This document shows positions 37,201 to 52,200 of a stretch of 64,000 bases of DNA, in pieces. How positions within the stretch are numbered: the first letter of the stretch is position 1; every line of letters starts with the position of its first letter. The notes under the pieces were generated by a model that saw only the letters and a list, made by a program, of their open reading frames with translations, did no database searches and was not told where the DNA came from. Origin of the DNA: Macropodus opercularis. Taxonomy: Eukaryota; Chordata; Actinopteri; Anabantiformes; Osphronemidae. The stretch covers positions 9,971,001 through 10,035,000 of the forward strand of contig CM061107.1 in the NCBI GenBank assembly GCA_030770545.1. Reading direction: 5' to 3'. Made by a program: the position numbers and the translations under genes.

Positions 37201-40200
37201 TCAGAATAAATGACCAGAGACACGAGGGTCATCTGGCCTCGCAGCCTGGCCCCCGACTGGGAAGTGACCTCAGAGCGTCTGTCATGCCGCCTTGACCATG
37301 AAACAGCCAACCCTCTGACCTACACGTTATCTGAATCGGACGTCTCTCACTCCTACCGATTTGTATTAATGTGAATATTAACTAAAAAGACGAACAAGAA
37401 AACAAATCACAGCCAAAGACTCTACCTCTAATGCAAAATGAAAAAGCTTATTCACCTCTGGCGGGGGGTCCAAACACAAAGGAGGATCTGCTCTGATGTT
37501 TACGGAGTCTCTGGTGATATCAGCAGATGGTGAGTCCATAGGGCCGTCCCTTCCCTGCTCCCGGTCACGTTCACCGGTGGACCTCCAGGGGGAGCCCCCG
37601 GAGCTCGACCTGTCCATGCTCAGCGCCAGAGGGTTGAGCTGCGGTGACCTTGTTAGTGCGTCCGCCGCATCCGCCTGGAGCATCAGTTCCAACTCGGCCT
37701 CCAGCTCCGCCTCGTCTTTGGCTTCCTTGTTGCTCTCCTCCAGGTGCTTCATCAGGACAGCGATAACCACATTGACCAGGACAAACTGGGCGGTCAGCAC
37801 AAAGGACACAAAGTAGATGGGGGAGACCACAGTGTTGTAGCAGGTGCTGTTGTCTTGGCCGCAGTCTCTTAACGTGTCCTGAAAGAAGCAATGAAAACCA
37901 TGTATTTGTGGGAAAACATACATACTAATATATAAGACAGCAGTTGGCCTTTACCTTCATTATTCCATTCCAGTTGTCTCCAGTAGACACTCGGAATAGC
38001 AGAAGAAATGCCATCCCAAAGTTTTTGAATGTAGCATATCGCCCCAGGCCCTCGCAGGGGTGGAGCTCATCACAAACTGCAGAGGATGAAAGAGAGAAAG
38101 CATAGACAGAGACAGATAGACAGCCTTCAATTTGTTTTCAGTTGTCACATAATAATGCTCTACAATTAAATGATTATGAAAGTTATATCATTGTATTACT
38201 CTGAAAGCTACAAGCCAAAATTAGAGAGATCAATATGGTGTTTCAACAAAGTAATTAAAACCGAAATGATTAAACCCACAGAGGAGCCGATTAAGTTCTC
38301 CGTGCATGGCCTGAGTGGTACTGTACTGTACTGTACCGCACCAGTGTGGGTTGTTGCGTGCGTGCTTACTTAAATCACCGAACAGCTCCACTCCAAGGGC
38401 GGCAAATATAAAGAAGAGAAGCATGAAGAGAAGGCCCAGGTTCCCCACCTGCAAAGAGGCAACAAGAAGAGCCAGGGATGAGGCAGACGAGAGCAATGCC
38501 AGGCAAAATAAAACATTAGCAAAAAGTGATAAACCAGGTCATCCAGTGGAAAAAATCTAAACAAATCATGGCCAGGCATGAAGCCGCTACTGTAGGGGAA
38601 AAAGAAAAAAAACAATCAGGCCATGGCAATTTATTTAATCCTTTCTCTCGGGAAACGGTGATTGTCCATAACAACTGTAACTGGGCAGGTGAGAATTTCT
38701 TGTCCTGCTTCTTTCCTATGTTTATATTTTATGTACTGGTCAAATTATACTGTATGTGGTCATGGACATGGTCATTCCATCGCTATGCAGATGATACTAA
38801 TTTGTTTCCTCGTGAAGGCTGATGACCCTCATCATATTAGAATTTCAGAACAGAAGCCTGTCTGGTTTATTGCTGCTGAGTCTTTTTTCTTTCCACTTTA
38901 GATGATTATTTTGTTATTTGTTGCTATATAAATAAAATCAAGTAGAACTGAACATCCCAGAAAGCCACTTTGATATCTGAGTGCTAGTCTTCTTGTTGTT
39001 CTGGTTTGGGAGGCTCTACTTTGTTGTATAAATGGTGTTAAAGGATATTTTAGCTCCCCACTGTTGCTAATTTGATTTAAAGCTTTAATCGTGGTGCTGA
39101 GCCTGAATGAGACAGAAGTAAACCTACAGTATGCAGATACAAAGCAGACCATAAATGTCTTTACTGGTGTTTCTGCTACTGTCAGTACTAATCAGTATGT
39201 GGTGAACTGCACAAACCCCTACCAGCCCCTGTTATCAGATTTCTTAATTATGAACACTTCTGACAGGCTCCTTGAGGAATTAGCCTGGAACAGCACTCGA
39301 TCTCTGTACTCTCTGAATGGAAACGACAGAGGTGGTTGAAAAAGAAAACAGAAAAAAAAAAAAAAATGTTGAGGAGATACACATTACTGTGCGCTACTTT
39401 CTCCTCTCAATCCAAACACTGCAACTTGTTCTAATTTAACAACTCCATCACCCACGGCTGTTCAAAACAAAACCTCAAGCTACCTCACTCTCCCGATCTC
39501 TGCTGGGGGTTGATAATGCAAATAAGGGTCTCTAGAGTTTGGGGGGGGGGGCTCAGGGGATTAGACGACGCCCCAAAACAGAAGAAAATGTACCAAATAC
39601 GAAACACATCTGGGAGTTAATTTCAGGGACAGCTTCCATGGGACATGTTCGGATGCGAACGATCCATGGAGAACAGAAGTAGGCGAGGAAGGAAAAAGAG
39701 ATTTCAACGGCTTCTGTGGGTAAGCGGGTTGTGTACCTGAGGCAGGGCTTGCATAACGGTGTCCAGCAAAGCTCTCATCCCCACCGCCATCTTCAGCAGC
39801 TTTAATACTGTGGGGAAACACACATATGCATTCTGAAAATGACCACATGGCCGCATTTTGTGGCAGCTTGTTTCCTTATATTCATCATCTTCAAGATAGA
39901 TTCAGAGAGGCTGATTGAGGTCATACCTCACTGATTGGGGTTGTGATTTGACGAGGTCAGTGGTAACGTAACAGGAGGTTCAATTAGGCTGATAGATGAT
40001 GCATAATTATAAAGGCTATAAACTGTCATACACAACTAGCCGCAACATAAAAAGAGCCTTAACAGACACTGACGTGTCAGAGGAGTAAACTTCCACTTTA
40101 AGGTAATTAAACCCTGTCATGGTACCTCGACAGGTCTTCCAGAAACAGAACCGATTCATTGTGGAGGTTAGTCTGTGCATGACATGTTAATAATAACCAA

Positions 40201-43200
40201 AACATACTATAGAAAACTATTCTTTAGCTTGACTATAGGTCTAATCAGGATCAAGGAGGGGTAAGATGTGATTACAGTGGGTGCAGTGTGTAAATGTAAC
40301 GCAGATAAATGGCATCTATGATAAGTCTGGTTATGAGGCTGAAGTAGAGTCTGGTTGGCTGTAAAGATTTCTGTGCTACTTCTTATTTTTACAGTCACCA
40401 GACAAAGTGGATCTTCTCCTCCCCTACTGTCAAGCTCCATCCTCCCTCCTGTTGCTTTCCCTCCAGTCTTCTCTAATCTTTTATGACCCGGGCAGCAATC
40501 TGCTCTGAACACATGGCCACTTTAGTTCCTTAGTTGTGCCCTCGTGCCAAATCCATCCTTTAACGTGACCTTCCCAATCCTGGACTACATCCACCCCTCC
40601 ATCGTTTACTCTCCCTCACCCCCTACACACCTCTCTTTACAATGTGCTCCCCATTCACTTTCTTAACTTTGTTTCTTGGTGCTATCTGGTCAATTAAGGG
40701 GATTCTCAGGGATGTGGCTTTTACTTGTAGGACAACGAGACCAAACTGTGCACATGTCCGTCTGTCACAGATGAAAATAGATGGATGCTAGATTAGGGAA
40801 GGGATGTGAGGTCCATACCTCGTGCAATCCTCAGCACTCTCATGATGCGGATGATGGTGGGGTTTATGGGCAGTGAAGCATTGACCTCAATCTCCTCCAA
40901 AGTGATGCCCATGATGGAAAGCAGCACGATAGCCAGATCCAGCTGGTTCCACCTGCAGTACACATAGACACACTCATAAGTTCCTGACACTGACTCTTTT
41001 CAATAAACCTTTGATGATGATGTCATCAAAAAGAAATAAAAATATTAATCATCCATTTCTACTTTGAGTCACGATATCTTGGCCGTGGAATGCTTCGAAT
41101 AATAATTAAAAAAAATAATAAATCTGTGTGTTGCACATAAAGGGAGAGAGAGCACAGTGTTTCATTCATTCATTCATTTCAATCAATCACAGGTGCAGCT
41201 AGATTTGAACTGAAACCTTTGAGTAAAAAGTTCCCAGAGTAAATAAAAACAAACAAACAAACAAACAAAAAATCCCCAAAATAAACTAAATCCAGAATGA
41301 TCGCATTGCTGTGAGATATGTAAATAATTAATGAAGTCACTCTGCTGTGCCAGAATTACACATCGTCAAGTCAGAAACCACACATAATATGAAATATATG
41401 TTCAATATCATTCATGCTGATGTGAGTTTTAACAAGGACAATTAATTCATAGATAATGAATTGATGCTTTCAAGATGTTAAATATATGAAGGACACTGTA
41501 CATTATGACTTTGTGTGAAGATTTCTGGATTTTTCTTTTTTGTCAAAATGTACAGCAAGATCACTGGAACTTTACGTAACTGACGAGAAGTCAAGCTATT
41601 GGCAGGTACCATTTTAATCACGAAATGACTGAATGAGGACAAAACCTTCACCAGAATTACAGTAAACTAGTCATAAACTGGTTTGGCGTATGTGTGTATC
41701 ATGACCTAAGCTGTGACAAAGATTAAAACCATGTATCGTATTTCTTGATTAATAATAGAAACCTCTACATAAATGTGGTTTTCCATACCCTGCGTAATAA
41801 ATATTTGGAAATGTTTTAGTAAATATTAAGTGAGGATAATTGTGGGTGGTCATTGTAATCACATTTTCATCCACAGTGTTTCTATTACATTTGCAGATTT
41901 GTGTCTCACAGGTTCATTTAAACGCTCAGGAACAAATAAAAAGGAGAAACTACTTAAAAGCCAATTAGATTTTTAAACCCTTGAGGTCTTGGCTCCGCAT
42001 GAGGTTTATCTACTTGTGTACACAGATCTCAAACTGGCCTGCTGCCAAATGCAACATGGAGAAAAACGCTTTGCTCCAGCAAAGGGAATGGGCAGAAAGG
42101 AAGCCGCTGGTGGTTCGCTCTAGTCTATATGCACGCCGACGTCTGCTACTATACCTTTATGCTATTATGATGCTGTTTGGGGATTATTGCGTGGTTTTCA
42201 GATAGAGGCCAGGGATTTCAAAGCTGTGAAATCATCGACGGCAGCATGTTTTACGGGTGTTTAACGAGGCCGTTTGTATGCATGCAGGCCTCGCTAAGAA
42301 CAATTCGCTGGAGCGCCTCAGAAAAAGCTCCTTTCAGCTCTCTGAACCCTGCCTCAGACTTTCCACAGGACTCAGAGGCTACAGAACAGTATGTTGAACC
42401 ACCAGTCACATCCACTCCAATGTCAAAACGCCAGGCTTGTACATTTATTCAGAACCGCTGTATTGTCTGTGTCAGAATGTAGGAACGGTCATTAATGTCA
42501 ACTTGGGGAGGTGCAGCAGTTTAAATACTGACTTGTCCTTGAAGAAGCGCCGGAACCCGAAGGCTACCAACTTGAAGACCGACTCCAAAACAAAGATGAG
42601 GGTGAAGATGTAGTTACAGATCTTCAGGGCTTCGTCTAACTCCTGAGGATGTCGGGATCAAAAGAAGGATCAACATTTGTCATTTGTAAGTAACCAACCT
42701 AATCTAAATGTGACGTTACTCTAGGAGAATAAGCTCTAGATTTCATCATCAGTTATTAAATCGATTCGTAACCAGTGAAATAATCCCCCTTATGGTCTTA
42801 TGGCATTTTTAATGAAAAACACCCGCATGACACAACTGTTCACATTTTATGCATGTACAGCCTCTGCAGTAAAGAAACTCTGTCCCCTCTGCTCCCCCCT
42901 CACTGTTTTCTCTATAGAAAGGGCATTAGGATCAAAATATCCATTCTAGCCTGTGGGAGAAACTCACACCAACCATGTAAACACTGACCTTTAGACCTTT
43001 TTGTCACCCAAAACATTTCTACTCCTGCGTAATGGATTTCAATGTGTGTTTACAACTTTTTGCTTGTTTTCAAAATTCAATAATGTTCTGAACCAGCGAG
43101 GAGTAAATCTGACCTTGGGCTGCTGGTAGTGCTCCATGGACATGGTGATGACGTTGAGCCCTATGACGACGGTAATGAAGAGGTCCAGGTAGTGGCTGGT

Positions 43201-46200
43201 ACACATCTTGTGGATGAGCAGACGAGTTGGGGAGTAATCAGAGTAGTAGGGCTTACTCTGAGCTTCTGTTGGAAGGGGGGAGGGAGTGGGGGGAGGGGGG
43301 GTGTTTACAGGTGGGGGGGCAGGATGGGGAAGTGGTGTTCAAAAAGTGAGACATGAAGTAATATCATGAGGCATTGTTCAATAGACTTGCTGTGTTAAGG
43401 ACTGGAGCCACGGAATATGCTTCTAAAAAGAGAAGTGGTTAGAGATAAAAACTCATTCATGACAAGTTTTACACAAAGAAAGATGTAAAGAGAGTAAGAA
43501 GAGAATAAAAAAAAAAAGAGGCTGATCAGATAATGGACAGAGAGAAAGACAGACTCCCACCAAGCCCCCTTGGCAGTCTGGCTGTCATAAGTGATCTAAT
43601 CCAATGTCCTGTCCTTAGATCAACAACGATAAACGAACTCTCCCCAAAGAGAGAAAAACGGCTTTGCTTAATGCGCCTGTGTTAGAGTCTAGAGACGAGG
43701 CTGCCGCCAGGAGACGTGACCCTTCTTCTGTGATCATTGTGTGACTCAGCCTCTCCTTCTCCTCTCCACCTCTCTCTGGAAGAGAACCTAGCACGGGTGG
43801 GGGGGGAGGGGAGAAAATGTTTACTCTGCTCATCCAACTTTAATGCTCACCTCTTCTTCCATTCAGAGTGAATGGACGGGATGGATTTAGGTTGGATGAG
43901 GAAACACAGCGAAGAAATGCCCTGACCATCACTTTCATTGCTCCATCAGTGGAGGAGAGGCCCTGAAATGAAACGATGCGAACCCAAGTCCTTTGGGTGT
44001 TCGCAAGCTGTCCCTCTATGGCACAAATAGCGCAGGTGTGCTGCCATGGCTGCAGCTGTGCTGGGATTATTCCCATGAGTGTATGTGTGTGTGCAGCCCT
44101 TGGTCTGTGCCAAGGGATTTTCCTATTATGCCAGGAAAACCCCACTCAGACAGCCGAGTAAGCAAAATCTGGTTCAGCCTTTATCTTAAACATAACTGTA
44201 CCTTCCAGCTTTTTTGGGATTTGATATTTATGTCCTACACTATGGCTAGCATGAGTATAGCCCTAAAGAATATTCAGAATCTATCCTGTGGTGATTTCAC
44301 TTTCAGCAACTGTTGAGTATCCAACCTTTTGCAGAAGTGAAGTGCTCAACGTTCAAATGTCATTTAAACAATGAATTTCACACTTTAACTAATTAATTAA
44401 ATTAATTACTGTCAATGAAAAAAATTGTATTTCAGCAAAATAGAATATTATAACCTTATTTTTTCCATATTCTTGTCTTTTGAGTTTATCATTATTGAAA
44501 GCTAACTTCGCACCTACAGGCAATTATTGATTGTGACAGCAGGAGATGAGCAGCGTTCAGGCGCCGCTGACTGAAATGCAGGGCAGCCTGTCTTGGAATT
44601 GGACTCCTAGCGAGATGTGCGTGTCAAAGAGTGTTTCTGCCACAATGCTTGGTCTGACTTTTTCAGGCAAACCTGCTAGAAGCGGTCGACATGCTCAGTC
44701 ACTCCTTTTGCTTTGCTTTGCTTTTTGAATCTCAGGTTACGAGCTGCTCTCTTTATCTTGTCAACCTCTTTTTTAATATACAGTATATACACAACTTTTG
44801 AGAGTTTGCACCTGCAGGTAATTATTGATAGGGACAACAGGAGATGAAGCAGACATTTCACCACATGGCGCACTAAGCATACAGTGATGAAGCATCTGGG
44901 GAAAGTCTGGGCACGTATCTGGTTCGGGGTAGTTAGGTATAGCTGTTGTGGAACAGCTTAATTCACTGGGAATTTCCTCCTAACAAGACCCTCCATCATC
45001 TTTGGATGATTTTATTTTTACTTTGTTCTACTTACTTTTTGCAGGTGCAATCGTTTCCTCTAAATTCCATCATTCAGTTGAATGTGGTGCACATGATGCT
45101 TTTGTTATATACAACTTTCTGTGCCTACACGGGATGTTACAGGGCCTGGAAAAAGAAATGTATATATAGTAATATATGTAAAATTATGTTTTACTTTTCA
45201 CAAAGAAATAAACGTAGTCAAAGAGCATTGCCCATATGAACGGCAGAAAGGGGGCATTGCCGAGCGAGAGATAAAAGGGAATAAAGGAGAAACCTTTTGC
45301 ATAAAGCTTAATAAAGCCTCAGAGGAGAGGGAAGGCAATGGAGTGTGAACAAAAGGTGAAAGTTTAACAAGCCAAATTTCACAGCATCTGCCTCAACTCT
45401 CCTGCTCTCTGGCTCTCCTAAAAAAAAAAAAAAAAACTCCTTATGAGGAGGAATGGGGTTCATGCTCTCCTGTCAAGGTGGCGCACACATGCTGGATTCG
45501 GAGGAATAATGAAGTCAGGAAGCTCTTGCTCCCAGTTTGCCTGCCTCCACTGTCCACTGCACTCTGTTCATTTCTCAGCTCTCCTTCACTGATGGGACTG
45601 GTGCAGCCTACACTCTCAAATCGTGAAAGGAAAGAAGTTTGGAGCGGAGGCATAACGAGGTCACAGCCTGCAAACCCCCTCCGTGCAGGTCACGATGCTT
45701 TCTCTCCATCCTCAGACTTGACACCGATTAAACACATTAACCAGACCTCGTAGGACAATCATCTCACGGGGACTTAAAACTCATTACATTTGTTAAAAAA
45801 CAAAACATGGTCTACACACAAACTAAATCTTTGGATGCCAATTTGAATATATTTGGTGTTATTTCTATATGACCTAGAAAAAAAGGGTTGATCCATGTTA
45901 TCCACATACAGGATCTGGCTGCATAGTACAGTATTACAGCTCTGTTGCATTGTTGCAGGATGACGGGACTGATAAAGTCATATAATAATCATATCAATCA
46001 TGTATATTTATAAAACATTTGTGGATATGTATCAAATCTAAAACACAGATCATGTTGGGGAACAGGCTCTCTGCCTCTGAAAAATGTTACTGAAAATGAT
46101 CCCATGATGCTGATCCCTAAGCTGAGATACATTCCAGCCACATCCTGTAGACATTTGGTTGCAGGTTTGCTAACATAAGGAGTTCTAACGTCCCACATGA

Positions 46201-49200
46201 AAAGCCATCCGAGGCCTGACAGACGAGGAGGAAGGAAAACATAAGCCATACATTTCTGAGCCGGTCTTTGTTGGGAAATACAGAGACAGCAAAAGGTCCT
46301 GGGTTGTGGGGCCGATGAGTAAGAACAGCACAGCACAGCACTATGGGTCTACTGTAACTGTGTGGGTGAGTGCAGGCTGGGCTGAACTGGATGTGTTGAA
46401 TATGGGTCAGGAAAACAGTGCACAGGTAGTTGAGTTCAAAATGCGGTGATCCAGTGACGATCACAGTGTTTAAAATAGCTTGTGAAAGTGGACGGGATGT
46501 TGCTGGCTACTCTGGCGAGAAGGAGGCCTGGCCATTGATCTCAAAACAACATGAGGCACCACTGTGGTGCTGAGCCATCGACGTAAAGGCTGCTGCTTTC
46601 CTGGACCTCCTCTGATTGTGTCTTAGGGCATGGTAGTCCCATCAGAGACTGATGAATGATTGGAGGGTTGGGAGGTTGGGACTGATATGAGTGAAGGTGA
46701 TGGATGAAATGTAAGGACTTAAAAAGACAAAGGATTGTTTCCAGAATGAAAAAGAGCAGGACATGGGCTTAAAAGCAGCAAGAATGCGATTTAAAGTCAG
46801 ATTCTCTGGAAAGAATCGAGAAAATGTTGTCACAATTCATTAGAAGTGCTTTGTTTGGATGCGGTGGCTGCCTTTATGCCCTTGTCCATAGAAAATAGCT
46901 GAGTAGTAAACCTTGAGACTCAGTGTCAGCTGGGGAAAAACAAAGCAAAAAAAAAAAAAAAATTCTCCACCTTTACAGTCAAAGACTTGATGTTCGATTT
47001 GGAAATTCAGCAAACACTGAGTTTTAAAAAAATAAATAAATGTTAACATAAACAGTTGAGTGTAAAACAATAATAATAAAGAAAAAAAAGTGTTTTTCCT
47101 GAGTTCGCTGCTGCCTTGGGTAAATATCAGAGGGACACAGAGATAAAAGCAGAAGGGAGACAAAAAAAGAAAAGAAGGATAAAACTAACTGGAGGATAAC
47201 TGAGGGGAGCAGCAGAGCCCAGTAAAAAAAAAAAAAAAAAGAGGGAGAAATCTAAACACACGACATTATTCAAAATGACAGGACATGGCAACACACACAC
47301 ACACACACCACACTCATCAACACGCTCGAGCACACACCAACGATCGTTGTGCTGGTTCACATGGTAGACTGACACCTCTTTCTGAGTCATACTTGAGCAG
47401 GATGGACTAATTGAAATGGGCCACTGAATGGTGAGGGCGAGCAACTAGACGACGTGAGTGGTGGGCGGAGCAACAGGAATAACAGTGATGAGAAGGTACA
47501 GACCAATGGGAAGCTTTTTAACAGCAACATGACACAGCGTTTTAATCTTTGTCCTCTACAATCACTTCGTTACTCCCTGTTAAAAGCATCGGCTCATTAC
47601 AGACATTTACCACGGTTCACTTATTAAAAACCATGACTGACTCTCTCAGCCCAAGGCTCTGCTTGTATATTCTGTAACAGGCTGTTACAGTCATTTTGGA
47701 ATATTCGGTGATAGAAGGACCTTGTGGAACAAAATTCTCAGGTATTTCTACAACAAACAAAATTCCAATACACACTAAATTACACTCATGTCCGATTCAT
47801 GTGTCTAATCAAACTCACTCGTCTTCGAGAACAAATCAAAAACAGATTTTATAAGACAAACATTAAATCACCCGAACGTCATTTTCCAGCGAGCATATGC
47901 CGAACAGGTTTAGGAAGTCTGTCATCGCTGCCCTGCTCTTTTGATGTCAGCAGGTGGAGCAAATACTCATGTAACAACACTGTTCTGTTAAAATTAAAAG
48001 ACCTTATTTCACACCATACTGTATTTCAATGTATTCTCAGACATACTCTGTGTAGTAGTTGGCAAGAGAGACTCATTGGTAGAATTCCTCTGATTTATTA
48101 AGGAACGAATACAGCTCTGTTTTCAGGAGGCAATCGGTCCCTAAAAGACTGGTGCTAATTACATCTCTACATCAGAGGAAGAGACGAAAGGAAGGGGGCA
48201 ATGTGAAACTTCTGTTAGCTTTGACCCAGTTAAAGCCAGGGATTGGCACCAGCTGGTTTGTTTGTCTCTGTGTGGGTGTGTGCGCTAATATAACAGCAGC
48301 AGCAATGTGTGCATGTCAAGCATATACCCACACACACACACACCCAAGAGAATGATCTTCTTGTTAACTGTGTACCAACAAGAAAAGATTAATACCACAA
48401 CAAAAAAGAAAATGGCTTCATTCACTCACCTCCAGGTGATGAACATTTACGAACCTACACTTGAAATATTCACCTCGCTCACATTTGAGGTTTACTAAAC
48501 ATCAAAAGGAAGTACATCTTATTTGTACTACAACCGTACACGAGATAAAGGCACGACACAGCGGCGTAAGATTTACATATATTACGGTGGACTTAAAGTT
48601 CAAAAGGTTGAAAACTTTGTAAACCTGGGTGTTTTACAGGTTCTAAAGTCTTTTTCTCATCCTAATATGAGCAGATGTGTTTACTCTGTATTTATAAAAG
48701 TATTAAATGTTGTTCTGTACGTATTTGTATTTCGCAAGAAAATAAAACAGTTGCAGTATATTTGTGAGGATTTGAAACTGCTTATTATTTAAAACAGAAT
48801 CATCATCGAACACCGGAGCAACATTTGGACACTACACCTTGGAGTCCTGACACACCAGCGCTGCCAACCCAACATATACAGCACATCTCTCTCATTCTAG
48901 CTCAAAAAGGTACACGTTTTGGTTTTATTTCAGATCTGATGTCAACAGGGGCGAGACGTGATAATCAAGTGCTATGATAGAGCGAAGACGTGTGGGGCTC
49001 AGCCAGAGCTGCTTGTGTCGTAGTGTTGATCAGCTCGGGCTGTTTGGGAAATCGAAGGCCATCTGTTAACATGGATGAGCAGCTTTTTAATGCACACACA
49101 CACAAACTACACAGTGTCATAGTCACAACCTAAGAACACACTAATATATATCTACTCACATACTTCTTCCTCCTCTACTTCTAATACCTTGATTAACTTT

Positions 49201-52200
49201 ATTCTAATGAATGTATGAACATGTTACATACTTTTTATTAATGATGTGTTGGAGATGCCACCACTACTGTTTATACTGCTACTACTGCACAGACGATTCT
49301 ACAGCGTAGATTCATGTGGACACTGAGAGCATCATTACCCTGATACAAGCTACTGTCTGTCAAAACATCCTGCAAGCCACCTCCCTGATAGCTCGCTGAG
49401 GCTGGAACAAGAGAGGAAATAATACGGAACTATATTTACAATTTGCAGCATAAATCATGCGCAGCGTTCTGTAGCTTATCCCGATGTGTCTGTCACCGCC
49501 AGTCGACTCTGACAGCAGAACGCATGACTCAACACAACAACCTGAACAAGGAGACGCTTCACATCGACCCCTGGGGGAAACTAATTCGGCCTAGATGTGT
49601 GCGCTCGTAACTCGTCGCGGTGTTTGAGAGAGCGTGCGTGTCTATAAATAATAGAACGCTGATCTTTTCTCTCTACACCAGCCCGCAGAATTCGAAATGA
49701 AACCATGAAATGTGAGCAACCGCGCCTACATTTTGGGCTCATAAATAATGGAACACAGTCCGCTGCCTCATTACCCTATGTACTGTATAATCGTGAGGTA
49801 AATAAAAGCCCTGGAGGTAATTCGGAGCGGTGCTTTAGCATTCAGTATTTAGCTGAAACATCGTGGCCGCAACGGAAATCTACAGAAGGTGATGTGAAAG
49901 TGGGGGACCACAGATTTCAGTCCACGTGAAGATTTTCACACCATCAAGTCAAGCCAAGAACACTCTGAGGAGGTAGGCTTGACAAATTCAAATTCTACAG
50001 CCGAGACTTATTTCTGATTATTTTCAATTTCCTGACAACAACAACCTAAAGGACAAAGCTTGGAGTGGGATCGACGTCCTGTTCTTCACATCCTCCTATG
50101 CTCCACAAATGACTGCTCCAGTGCAGTGCGAGCCACAGAGTCAACACACTCCCACACAAACAAAAATGAACGTCCAAACATAAACACCTTCCTCCAAACA
50201 AACACTCATACGCGTTCCGGGTCGTTTTGTAATTACCTTTAGCTAAAAATATCAAAATCGACCAAACCCTTGTGACCCGAGGCAAAATGCCACATGGCTT
50301 AACAAAGCGGTGTTGTGGTCCTTCTACTACTCAGACAGTCATCCAGACAGAGACGAGGAGGGAAATGGGGATGAGAGCTGCTCCTGCATATTTTACAACC
50401 TGTTCCGCAACCATCTGCTCACTGATACACACACCCCCCACAAGAATACAAGTCGACCTTCCAAGAATGTGCCCCTATTTAACACAGCAGCTGGATAGTA
50501 TACTGTACGTGCAAACAAAGGAGAAGTAATTGCCTCAAGCATAAACACACACGTTTCTATCATTTAGAATTAGTGGAATGTTTGCCATTATGTAACGCAC
50601 TTTTCAGTTCCCATCATAACAATACATTTACAAGATTGCCATGGAAACAACTTGTGACAATTGGACCATGTGTGCAAGAGAGTGGTCAGATGAGCCTGAG
50701 CTGACCTTTGTGCCCAACAACAGCCAAGTGCCGTGTACAGACCTGCTGCACAGTGTGCTACAGAAAACTATTCAGTTTATGTAGCTATAAGCTTAATTCT
50801 ACTGCAAATTCACATGATGTGTTTGAGGCACATGTGTTAAACTAGGAATAGATTGTTTTTCACCTAGGAAACTATTTAGCCTGAATTCTAATTGAAACAG
50901 TGCGTTTGGAGCATGACATATGAGGCTTTCAGGAAAAATTACGAAAGGAAAAAATAAACTTGATTACATTTACATATTTTTGCAATGGCTGGATTAAATT
51001 AAGCTTTTAAGTCCCGCAGAAACTCAGTGGGAAAATAATAGAATGTTCTTGACTTAGATCCTGTGGTCAAGCATCCGTTAATAGAGGCCAGTGAAGTTGA
51101 ACTAAACATTAAAGAAAAATGCCAACAGAGACAATCATTCATCCAACGTGTGGCCAACCTGGTCAAACTCTGTGTCAGGCTATGAGCCACAGCAACAGCT
51201 ATGAAATTAAATTATAAGACACGGGAAACAACAAGGTACCTTTAAGAGCGAACCAGCAAAAGTTGACAAGTTACAGCGATATTAAAGGTTCTTGGCTGAA
51301 AACACCACCGTGCTGAAGTAAAATATTGCGACTGTACATGCGAACATGTTTAAGTCACGCTAGCATCTTGGCAAAACTGACCCATGACTGACTGTATGAC
51401 CACATACCAACATAATCACTACGGCAACAATACACCTGCTACAAATGAGCATTTTGCATTCTGGCGATAGCTCTCGTTCCAGTTCCCTTGCATCCTAACT
51501 ACAACAAAGTCTTCTTCTCCTGGGGTGGTGGTGCATCGGTGTAGTGTTGTGGACAGTGGATGAATCGCGGACGGTGTGGAAGAGCTGTGAAAGACAAAGC
51601 CACGACAGAGATAACAGGTAACAGCATGTCCAGTGGACTGAAGGCTGATGGGAGAGAGGCAGGGGGGCGGGGACGCGGGATGGGGCCCTACCTCCCGTGA
51701 TCATTGAACTTAGAACCCTAGCCACCATGGTGGGTGGTCGTGGTCAGTGGTGGTGGGGAGTTTTAAAGGGACACACAGAACATGCTGGAAACTCTGTACC
51801 TTTCAATGTGCCTTCAGAGAGAGCCCAACTCACCCCCGGAACCAATAAATCTAGAGGAATGAGATTGTGTTAGTCAGGGAGAAGCAGAAGAAAGCAAGGA
51901 TGGAAGAATGACAAACAGCTAGAAACAGGAGAGAGTCAAAGAGAGAGAAAGAGGGAAAGAGGGATGGAGTAAGGCCAGAAGGAAGCGATGGAAGATTAGG
52001 CTGGTTTATGTTCCTATGTCTTTCCAGTGATTCTGAGTCCAGTTCTTCCATGTTTTGATATGTGACAATTATCAAACATTTAACTCTCAAAACAAACCGT
52101 TGCAATCGCTGAACAAACTGCATTGTACCGAGTATACCTGTTGCCCATCTCGTTCTATGAGTAGCATTGTGTGTTGCTACTGAACTAATTGAAAAAAGCG

